DNA of 64,000 nt from Cephalotrichum gorgonifer (lineage: Eukaryota > Ascomycota > Sordariomycetes > Microascales > Microascaceae). Position 1 is the first letter of the stretch, and each line of letters opens with the position of its first letter. Both the position numbers and the translations under genes were made by a program. The stretch is from positions 3,492,875 through 3,556,874 of the forward strand of contig ONZQ02000001.1 in NCBI GenBank assembly GCA_900312665.1, in the 5' to 3' direction. The notes beneath the pieces are model-generated. The model ran no database searches, was not told where the DNA came from, and was given only the letters and a program-made list of their open reading frames with translations. Below, piece by piece: positions 54,754-64,000 of the stretch.

Positions 54754-57700
54754 AGTTGTGGTGCTTGTTTCCTTTGGAAGGCCAGGGGAGATGTAGTAAA
54801 GGAGCCTTCGCAACGATCGGAAGATATTCTCAGGGAAACTATGTAGGTGGCAAGGCGTCGAAATACGAGATGAGACAGGTCGGAAGAATTATGGTGGTTC
54901 GTGGCAGGTGACGATGCGACGCGCGGAAGGCCGTGGAAGTGGCGAAGTTTGCTTCGGACGCTTAAGTCCGGGGCGGATTCGTCGGGCTGAAAGACTGGTC
55001 GCGGGATAGGGCCAGGAGATGTCGAGCCTTGCTTTGTGCGGTAGGCAGGTATTGATCGGGTTGTTCGGCCGGTTAACGCGTGCTGTGCGTACGAGTAGTA
55101 GTCGTAGGCCTTATGGCTTATGCGCGCGATTAGTTATGTTGTGGCGTAAAATGAGCTGTTGTGAGGCCAGGAGAATCGTGGCGCTGACAAATCAAATCCA
55201 AGGAGGTGTGGCTGTGCAGGTACCAGACTGTGCGTGTGGGGCGATGGTCTTGGTACCAGTGAGATTGTAGTAGTTCCTCATATCTCCGTGACAGTTCCAC
55301 TTGATGCAGGGTGACGGAGGTGGATCGGGGGTTGATGGTTAAAATAGTTTCTCGAAAGATTGGGAAACTATTAGGCAACCTACCCACGATGGTTCGACAG
55401 AAGAGGCGAGGGTGGTCTTGTGACACCTAACGAGTAGGCTCCGGGTGTGCCAGCTGGAAACTGGTGTGTAGCGGGTCGGTGGGTGACTCACGTGGTGTGT
55501 ATTAATGTACAAGTACCCGCGTCTCGTCTCTGGCATGGCAGCATCGACATGGATGGATATACATGGATGTCCAGCTCGGCGCGGAAGTGGATAGCCTCAC
55601 CGCAGGCTGCAGTCCTAAACTATCGGCAGAACCAACAGACTGAGCCCTGCCACTCGACAGGGTATCAGGAACCAAAAAGGGAAAAGTGGGAGGGATGGTG
55701 CGCCGTGCCTGGAGGAAGACTATCTCCATCCCGCATCGTTCTCCTTCGGGAATTTGGCTCAGAGGGACACCACGAATATGGTGGGTTGGCGCCTGATATC
55801 GTGCGGAACAAATCATCCCTGTTCCTAGTATTCCTAGTATCCACTCATTGGGTAGGCAGGACTCTGACTCGAAACACTTCAGGCCGTCCATTCAGGGCAG
55901 CCCTCGTCCGATTTGGTTGGCAATGAGCGACCCGCCCGAGGTGATAGGAACTTCCCCAGTTAGGCACGCGGGCGCTGGCGAATATCTTGTCGCACGCAGT
56001 CTTCCAACAGTTCAGCCACTGGTAGGCGTATACAACACGAGTGAGACACCGAGTTATACGTGTGACTCCGAGGCCATGTCGCCCAATCCAACATCAAGAG
56101 CGGGGATGCTGCCACACCCACTGGTAGCAACGTAGTCCACGCGGTCCAGGCAGCTGGCCCTGGAATGTCCGGGAGTGAAGTCGCGAGCAAGGACGGCCGA
56201 CCAAAGGGGGCGAAGGGGCAGCGCACGGCAAGCCTAGGAAGGCGTGGCAGTAAGTGTTGGCGATGAGTCCAAGTCAGTCCTGCCAACAGAAAGAGGCCAG
56301 GCATCCACGTAGCTTCCGGGCAGGGCCTTGGTCCAGAGCTGGGCATGTTAATGGGGCTCCGGGGGAGACCTTGCACCTCGGCCTGCACCTGGCGACTGAC
56401 GTTCCTTTCACCGAGTTACCAGGCAACGAGGGGCCGGGAGGGGGCAAGCAGTGCTGGGCAAGGAGGCGTGTTGGCTCCATACTTAAGAAGACACACGAAC
56501 AGGATCAGATATCTGTGTTTAGGCCGTTCCAGGTGGAGCATGGCTGCCTTACCCAGAGCCGGTAGTATACCAGCTCGACTCGCGATATTGTGCTTGTGGT
56601 TCCAATCCTCCACTGCCTCGCAAGCAATATACACGGGGAGGACTAGCGTGCTAGGATATCCGCGTCTTAGTGTGCCATCGTCGGATGTAAGGAGGGAGGA
56701 GGGGTGTGCTCAGCTAGGCTGCCACACCCCATCCCTCGGCAGGCCGTGTCATCGCGCCGAGGATCCCGGAGGCAGTGTCGACCTATAGCGAAGGCCCCCA
56801 TTGTCTCGGGAGTATGGGGATGGTTTGTAGGATCTGTGGAGCGGTTGCCTTGGCGTGCATGCTAGAACGTCGTGATGACTATTACCTTTGGTCCGGGGAG
56901 GACTTTTGAGTTGCAGCCACAGGAAGAGGCGAAGAGAAGAAATGATGAAGAGAGGGGCTGTTGCCTTGTCGCTGTCTTGCAGTGGTTGCCTTGCAGTCGC
57001 GAGTGTTGTATCCAGAAAATCAAGGCTTCAATTGTATCGTCCTGAGGCACCTACCGCCAACTAATACCTACCCTGCCAGACCTACTGCAGAATACATGTA
57101 AAATAATAATTAGTTACCAGAATTCCCAATTGAGAATTTGAGATGCATGATCCGAGGTTCGAGCCAGGCAAATGTATTGAAGACCCATTATATTCATTGC
57201 CTACTCCCAATATAAGCCCGCACACGAGCTCTTACTGATGTAGCGTCACTATCGCCTATCTGCCAGCATCCGGTGTCTGGTTCCCAGCCGACAGAATAGT
57301 TGTATCTGCACTCCATGGACTCGCTCCAATGACGATGATGAAAAGGCGAGAATCGGTGGGTGGACTGCCGGGCGGGAGAACGACGGCGACGGAACAGGCC
57401 CAGACCCAGCGATGCCGTTCATTGCCGACGGAAGAGCACAATGCAGCTCGCGGCCGCTTACACAGTTTTACTGGCGTAACGACAATCCCCGTGTACGCGC
57501 CTCGACGACCGGGGTCACAACGCAGGTACAGGTAGGGCCTGCCGCTCCTGCGAGCGAGTACCAAAGCCGCCCGCCCCTTGCCGGTCCCGAGGTCTTGGGC
57601 CAGCGGTGTCGGCGGAACGGGAGGTCACTTTGCATGACTGGGGAGTCATACTTCTATTATGACATACTGAGCTGGAGATGAGAGAAGCTCGGTTGGAAAC

Positions 57701-58448
57701 ATACCCACTCGTATGCCATCCTTCCCTGGCCGAGGGAGACATATCCTGTGAGTCAACCGCCTTCTGATTCCCAACACTCCGTACAATACAAGTAGTATAG
57801 TTACTCTATTCGAGTACAAATACATAAGCTGGTAACTGGGGCTCTCGAGGCTATCCATTGTTGAGCGAGACCCGGACCCATCCCGCGAGGGATCTCGTCC
57901 CAACTCCATTAGTACCCCATTCCGACTTCTCCTCTCCAGCCAGAAGCGGCTCTTCCCACAAAGACCCCCACGCGGCCTGCAAGGTGCGAGCGAGCCACGC
58001 GACAGACGTAAAACTTGCTATCGAGTCTAGTCTCGAATGTCCGCCGGCTCAACATTTTTCGGGCGCCGTCGATACAAGTACTGGCTGATGATTGGTGAAA
58101 GCTAGTTACTTTTAGTTGAAAACCACGCTTGCATATGCACTGCACGGTCATTGACCCTGTCCTAGTTCTTAACCTAGTCATACAAGTCGTATTATTAGTG
58201 AAAACATGAAGAAAAAAAAAAAGAGCTTAAATTTCAGAGCTCCCCACCACCACCCCTCATCACATATCCTCCCACACACACGCACGCACACACGCTCCTC
58301 AAACTCATCTCTCATTCCACCCTTCCGAGCGAATTACCCTCTCTCCCCGTTGTCACACCAGCCGCTGCTCCCCGCCCGAAAAAAGGGACAATTCTCACCG
58401 GCCTGAAAGGACTAGTTGCACGCGCTTCCATTGCTTCGCAGCCCGAGT
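54754..58448. other. 3.7-kb stretch with no recognisable gene
   Basis: This lies between the divergent C2H2 and MFS genes. Many open frames of 60-160 codons occur on both strands (for example 55447-55926 plus, 55960-56388 minus, 56345-56788 plus), but none shows a motif or a splice partner that I recognise. GTACAAGTAC occurs at 55507-55516. A B-box-like GGTTCGAGCC at 57156-57165 has no tRNA fold around it. The last 250 bases before the MFS gene look like a leader (A run at 58210-58222, then CA-rich sequence). Confidence 0.5.
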
Positions 58449-60380
58449 ATGGCCGAAGGCGTTACAGTTGGCGCCTCGCGCGGATACGTCGATGGCAAGC
58501 TCGTCGACGGTGACGGAGATCATGTCTCCTCGATCGATGTCTCTCGCACACAGCTTGAGGCTGACGTCGAACAGCCCCGTGAGCGCCAGGAGCAGCCCTT
58601 GTATGATGACGAGACGGTAGAGAGGGTGTATCGGAAGCTTGATCTTCGCATCATTCCCGGTAAGTGTAGAGAGCACATCCAGCTGCCCGTTATCCTTATC
58701 CCCCCATTCCCTTTTACCCCCGGGAGGCGGATGAGACTAATTCGATACCTTGGCTCCAAGCCTTCTGGATCCTCTACTTCCTCTGCTCTGCCATCCGTTC
58801 CAACATCGGCATCGCCCAGACCATGAACAAGGATGTCGGCCACGACCTGATCACCGTCATTGGCCTAGAGCCTTCTGATGTCTCCCTCACCCTGGCCCTG
58901 TTCTACGTCTCGTACATCATCTTCGACTTCCCGAGTAACCTCGTCATGAGCAGGGTCGGGCCCCGCGCGTGGATGGCCCGCATCGTCATAGCTACCGGTA
59001 TCGTCGGATCTTGCTTCGCCGCTGTAAAAGCTCCATGGAGTGCCAAGTACGTTACTTTTCTTTTTACTCATACACATAGAGATACGCGTACCATTTCTGG
59101 GCACTCTAGCCACCCCGAACCCTCGGTCTAATCGTTGCCTAGGCTTCTGAGATTCCTGCTCGGCGTCGTCGTCGCCGGCATGTGGCCGGGCATGGCCTTC
59201 TACCTGACCTTCTTCTACCCGCCCTCTCGCACCGGCAAGCGGATTGGCATGTACTACACCGCGGCCCAGATATCCGCAGCCGTAGTCGGCCTCATCTCCG
59301 CCGGGTTCCAGCTGATGGACGGCGTCGGTGGCCTCGAGGGCTTCCGGTGGATGTTCCTCCTCTACGGCCTCGTCGGCACCGTGGTCGGCGTCACTCTCCT
59401 CTGGTGGCTCCCCGACAAGCCCCTACCCCCTGGCCAGGTGAGGCAGCGGTCCGGTCTCATGAAGTGGCTCCCCGCGCCCCCTGAGGCTCTCCAGGGCGAG
59501 GACGCCGTCGTGCACTACCACGAGCTCCGCCGGGTCTACCACATGAAACACTGGACTCTGAAGGACCTCGGGTACGTTCTCCTCGACTGGAGGCTGTGGC
59601 CGCTCCTCTTCATGTACTTTGGCGTCGTCGGCGTCGGCATCGGTACCCAGCTTTACGGGAACATCATCATCGCGTCCATCAACCCCAAGTTCACGGGCAT
59701 CCAGATTAGCCTGCTCTTCGCCCCCATCTGGATCGTAGGCTGCCACCCCCTTTCCAATCCCCACAAAAAACCCTCACACCCGCAAACTAGACACTAACAC
59801 ACAACATCAGATGGACCTGATCGCTATCCTCATCTTCACCCCCATCTCTGATCGCTTCCACAACCGCCGCGCAATCCTCTTCTCCATTGCCGTTTGCATT
59901 CAGATCGCCGGGCTCCTCACTACCACTTTCGCCCTCCAGAACGACTGGGCCCGCTACGGCGGCCTCCTGATGGTCGGCTTCGGCCTCGGTCCCACCGTCC
60001 CCATCTGCATGGCCTGGACGAGCACGATCTTCCAGGGCCGTCACGGCGAGGTCGGCGTCGCCGCCGCCACCGCCCTCGTCTCGGGACTGGGCAACCTCGG
60101 CAGCATCGTGACCACGTACGCCCTGTACACGGGGTGGCCCGCCGACAGCGCCCCGGGCCCCCACCGGTTCCGCAAGAGCAATCTCGTCATGGTGGGGATT
60201 CTGTGCATCAGCCTGGTGAGCAGCCTCGTGAACATGGTCCTTCTGAGGATGTTTGGTAGCAAGCGCAGTCATCACGGGCAGGCCGCCGACAGCGATGCCA
60301 GCTCCTTCGAGGACGGTGCCGCGAAGAGGGAGGCTACGGAGAGGGGTCTGCGAGGACTCTTCCCGTGGAGCAAGAAATAA
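58449..60380 (+). CDS. MFS anion:cation symporter, DAL5/allantoate permease type
   Basis: Four exons (58449-58659, 58761-59046, 59143-59734, 59811-60380) give 552 residues. After a 65-residue hydrophilic N-terminus comes YRKLDLRIIPAFWILYFLCS, the standard start of the Dal5/Tna1/Liz1 family with RSNIGIAQ in the first helix pair. Later marks are SYIIFDFPSNLVMSRVGPRA, LRFLLGVVVAGMWPGMAFYL and YPPSRTGKRIGMYYTAAQIS. About twelve hydrophobic segments are visible, split by a central loop (RQRSGLMKWLPAPPEAL). The end is a soluble, acidic then basic tail. Substrates of the family include allantoate, nicotinate, pantothenate and other carboxylates, so the exact one cannot be told. It sits across a 3.7-kb gap from a zinc-finger gene. 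Confidence 0.9.
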
Positions 60381-61719
60381 GCTCCTTTAAGACCGAGTGC
60401 CTCTTGGGGGAATCCCCAGGAGACTCTCGGTACTAGAGGGGCCGGGGGCGCAAGGGCTGTATGTGCGGTTGAAGTTTTTCAACCAGGCATATAAGTCAGA
60501 GGGTGCGGCATTCCCATGTGCCCGTCCTCCCCCGGGCAGCAGAGGCCAATTCAACTTGGCCTTACCCAACCCAATCTTTCCTTTCTTTCCTTCCTTCCCC
60601 CCTCCGTCTCGGGCGTTCCGGGGAGTAGGGGTTGACAATGCCGCAAGCGCTATTAACCCCTATCCACCCCCGAAACGACCGACCGGGAACACAGGGAAGG
60701 ATTGGCCTCCTCTTTACACACACATTTTTTTTCCTATTGTTCAAAAGATACCCCCACAGCGTTTTCCGCGAAAAACGCCGCCCAACTGAGAAAGAAAGCA
60801 GGGAGAGAGGCTTATATTCTCGACAGCGAAAGTGCCGATGCGCCATCGCTGGGGCAGGCGATTTTCATATTTTTAATTTTTTGGTTTAAAATAGCGAAGA
60901 CCGAGGCAAGAAGGGCCGGGCTCTGCTTGTACGGCGGGCCCGGTTTTTATTTTCTGTTTTTTATTTCGTTTTGGTTTAGGAGCTTGGGAGTATGGAGGAT
61001 ATGGATGATGGACGTGTGCGCAACCCAACCCCCCCTTTTACCGCGACAATGCTTTTACGCTATCGTGGTCTTGCCTCGTGGGAAAACTCTTGTTTTTGCA
61101 GTTGTCTTGTTTAGAGAGAGATGGAAGGGCCCAGGGCCCTAGGCCTCTTAATTGACACCCTCCTTTTTCCTCTCTCCATTAGAAGTTTGCTCTTATACCA
61201 AGGTCTTAGGAGTGATTGGTCGTGGGGTGTCATGATCCAGTTTCGTAACATCACGCCGTCCCTTCTTCCATAGTCCTCTACAACACCCAGTCCACAAGAT
61301 TCCAGCCCGCCAAAAAGAGGATAACAGGTAATATCGGACAACATGTAATCCCCACATATAAACCACGGGGCGGGAAAAACAGAAAGCGCATGTCTTTAGG
61401 TCTTGAAGAAAGAGCCGCTCTATGCAATGAAGTCCAAACCTAACCCTCCATCCATCCATTCCCCCCATGAAACTCCCCCCTTCTCTCCTGGCCTCCGGAC
61501 CCTGTAAACAGCTATACTTTTTCTTCATCTCCGTTTCCCAACGTCATGGCCGCATGCATAAGTTACAAGGAATGCCAAAAAAAAAACACGGATAAGATGC
61601 CGGCCAAAATGGTAACCCCCCTTTTTTACCCCCTGGATACCCATCATCACAAGCCGACAAAGCTCCTCGTCATTCCCAAGAAAATACCCTCCCTTAACCC
61701 ATAACCCTCATCCCCGCCT
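60381..61719. other. Intergenic, convergent 3' regions
   Basis: This lies between the stops of the MFS gene (+) and the SepH-like gene (-). T-rich runs occur near 60724-60733 and 60870-60885; the GGGCCCAGGGCCC-like palindromic patch at 61128-61140 is notable. No gene is supported. Confidence 0.5.
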
Positions 61720-64000
61720 TCATCCTGACCCCCACTTCGCATCAGAAGGCGCCCTCGTCCTCCTCTTCCCCGCCACACTAACGGCCGGCGACCCCGTTAT
61801 CCCCCGGCCCACATTCTCCTTGTTCGACAGCGCGCTCTCAGACCGGCTTATGACCGGCGGCGCCTGCCCCGAGAAGCTCGACCGCGAATACGACAGCGAC
61901 GTCCTCGGCAGACGGCTCCTCCCGCCGCCCCCCGAACCTCCTCCGGGAGTTCCGTTCGGCGAGACCCCGGCCGAAGCGTCGCCGCTCACCCGCCTCGGGA
62001 TCCCCGTGCCATCCCTGCTCCTCGGCCGGTAGACGATAGCATCTCGATCGAGTGGGTGGGACGCGGTCGTGCGCCTCGGACTAGCTGCGACCTCAATATA
62101 CGCGCCGCCGCCCCCCGAGAGCGCCTGCGCGTTTCTGTACCGCGGGCCGCCGCCTGGCGTCGGCGTTGGCGGCATGGACATGGAGACGTGGAGCCCCGGT
62201 GGGGTATACGTCCTCCTGCCCCCCGACCCGGAGCGCCGCGATGTGCCGGGTGCCGTGACGGGCAAGTCGGGGAAGGCGGCCCTCTCGACCCTAAGCTTCA
62301 CCAGCTCCGACGCGAGGTTGCGGACCAGGACGGCCGAGTCCTTCTCCGCGAGAACACGTATCGTATCCAAGAGGGACTGCACCTCCCTGCTACCCAGCAC
62401 ACTGCTGCCGTTTCCAAGACCCATCATGTCGGGGTCGCAGGCATCGAGGATGATGCGGACGAGGCGAAGGAGGTTGAGTCGCACGACGGCCTTCTTGTGA
62501 CCGAGTCTCAGCCCGATGCCGGTGAACATCTCCGGCACCGCGAAGGATGCGGCGATGGAGGGGCTGAGGCGGAGCAGCTTCAGGAGAGGCTCTAGGAGGT
62601 TGGAGTCGAACGAGTTTAGCTTGTTGGTGCTGAAGCAGGACAGGATCGTCTTCGTAAAGTCGCTTTGGAGGAGGTGGCCCTCGACGTTTGCCGTCTCTTC
62701 TTGTAGCCTGCGACGAAGTTAGCCGGATTGCACACAGCCGGGGATGGGACCACCCTCTTAAGGCACGGGGTATTCGAATCCAGGAGGCACCTACCAAACA
62801 AGAACTGCGTCGAGTGCAGTGACTTGCCAGTACTGGTCAGCGAGTAACGAGACGTAAAAGTCCAGCCCCTTATTCTGCCACAGATACCGACGTCCCGTCC
62901 GCCCCGAGTGCGCCATGTCGCATATGATCGGCAGGACGAACTCCTTCGGCGGCCGGTCGGTCCGCATGATGCGCAGGAGCAGCGGTATTATGCCGTTCAC
63001 GGCCGCATCCTCTTGCCGCGCCTTGCTGAGGCGGCAGAGGTTGAACATGGTGTTGAGGACCTGGTTGGAGATCTCGCGGAAGTGGATCTGGCCTCTCTTC
63101 ATGGAGTAGCTGAGGAGGTCGATCAAGAACTCAATGGCATCTGCGGAGTGCAAGACTTCCAGCGTGGTCGAGAGCATGGACAGGTTCTTGATAAACTTCA
63201 GCATTGTGACCTGGTGAATCGGAGTCATGCGCCTGAGGTCCTTGAGGACGCCTAGAAATCATCATCAGTACTGGAGCTTCGGGAGGAGAGAGTTCGGCTT
63301 CGGCGACGACGACGTACTCTTCAGCACCTGCCTGTCCGCAACGACTTCTTTCACGTAGTTCTCGGCTTGGGAGAATAGGTAGAATATGTTGACGATCCTG
63401 CCCTCTATTAACTCTGACAGCTCCTTCTCATCCTCCTCGTCGAGCACTCGGTGGAGTACGAGAGCCAGAGGATAGAGGATCTTACTCCGAGAGAAGATCC
63501 TGCAAAAGTCGTTCTTGGGTGTAGGTCCCTACGATGCAAGTTAGGCCCGAGATATCAACGGATAATAGGAGAGAAGTTTACGCACCTGAAGTTCGAATAC
63601 GTTCCAGATCCCGTTAACGCTAATAAGGACCAAATCACGCGCGCTGTCGTAGTCTTCAAACAGGAACTCCACGAGGACGTTGAGACCACCGGCGCTGACA
63701 AACATTTGAAGAGTCAAGGTCGACGTCTGGTACATTTGCCGGACAAAAGCAGCCGCCTCGAGTCGGATCTCGTTGGAGTACTGCCGTGCCGCAAACTTGG
63801 TAATGATGGGAATCCCACCGACGAAGCACAGGTTCTCCTGAATCTCGACGTCGTCTAGGATAATCTAAGCCGCGGTGCCGAGTTAGATACCACTTGATCA
63901 ATCTCTCACAAAACTAATGATGCTTACCGTGTTGACGATCTTCAAAAGCTGGAGTATCATGTGCTGCCGACTCTTGACTGTGCAAGGCTCGAGAATCTCC
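61720..64000 (-). CDS. sepH: Septation kinase SepH/Cdc7, C-terminal part
   Basis: The 3' part of a minus-strand gene runs off the right edge. Visible exons are 63928->64000, 63586-63864, 63318-63528, 62795-63251 and 61720-62707, coding for about 668 residues. The kinase domain would lie beyond the window. What is seen is an armadillo-like helical region: ILEPCTVKSRQHMILQLLKI, VGGIPIITKFAARQYSNEIR, FVSAGGLNVLVEFLFEDYDS, NGIWNVFELQ, RRMTPIHQVTMLKFIKNLSM and NLLRLVRIILDACDP. These fit the tail of SepH (Aspergillus) and Cdc7 (fission yeast), the septation-initiation kinases. The last 180 residues are disordered, rich in Ser, Pro, Gly and Arg, with many S/T-P sites. The ARM assignment is by recognition; the kinase itself is not visible. 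Confidence 0.82.

Noticed and set aside
55447..55926. 159-codon plus-strand frame
   Set aside because: No recognised domain, signal or splice structure; an equally long minus frame overlaps it.
57156..57165. tRNA B-box-like GGTTCGAGCC
   Set aside because: The preceding 60 bases give no A box or cloverleaf stems on either strand.
1..64000. CRISPR arrays, rRNA, intact transposons
   Set aside because: No regularly spaced repeats, ribosomal sequence, transposase or reverse-transcriptase motif was seen on reading both strands; CRISPR is not expected in a fungal genome.

Overview
The window is nuclear DNA of a filamentous ascomycete (Pezizomycotina), most likely a Sordariomycete. I assembled 25 protein-coding genes on both strands. 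They contain 55 inferred spliceosomal introns, nearly all 56-176 bp long, with GTRAGT-type donors and CTAAC/CTGAC branch-like motifs close to the acceptor. The gene set (FluG-like protein, NmrA-like protein, SepH/Cdc7 with its ARM-type tail, a 283-residue porin) is typical of this group. All gene models were built by reading frames across introns by eye; no alignment or RNA evidence was available.

Layout. 0-4.5 kb: 3' end of a C-24(28) sterol reductase (ERG4), a small MYND zinc-finger protein, and a GH76/DFG5-type cell-wall mannosidase. 4.5-7.9 kb: a gene-poor stretch with a strong 41-bp foldback and a possible broken gene. 7.9-13 kb: a FluG-like amidohydrolase/glutamine-synthetase fusion, a DsbA-like thioredoxin-fold protein with a microexon and an apparent GC-AG intron, and the nucleolar RRM protein NOP13. 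15-22.8 kb: STS1/Cut8, RAD52, an MCP2/ADCK1-type ABC1 kinase, and an unrecognised acidic protein. 23-32 kb: PEX19, UBC9, asparagine synthetase (ten exons) and mitochondrial porin. 32-39 kb: a membrane-tailed J protein, an NmrA-like protein and a long coiled-coil protein. 39-46 kb: a 222-base assembly gap, a GH47 mannosidase, an aminodeoxychorismate-lyase-like enzyme and TOM70. 46-52 kb: IMP4 and UPF1, divergently arranged. 53-64 kb: a C2H2 zinc-finger protein, a 3.7-kb stretch with no recognisable gene, a DAL5-type MFS transporter, and the 3' part of a SepH/Cdc7 kinase that runs off the right edge.

How the genes work together. This is mostly a conserved core block rather than one pathway. Themes recur: mitochondrial import and outer membrane (porin, TOM70, ABC1 kinase, J protein), ribosome biogenesis and RNA quality control (NOP13, IMP4, UPF1), protein fate (STS1, UBC9), and cell wall or glycan processing (GH76, GH47). 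No biosynthetic cluster, CRISPR array, tRNA, rRNA or intact transposon was seen.

I found no clear case of a wholly new system. The most promising signals are: a precise 40-residue duplication in the RAD52 tail whose 19-residue core differs only synonymously; a UPF1 intron with a weak donor whose retention would create a premature stop in the NMD helicase's own mRNA; a recurring GTACAAGTAC element; a foldback DNA element; and genes whose start codons sit in 6-nt and 8-nt first exons.
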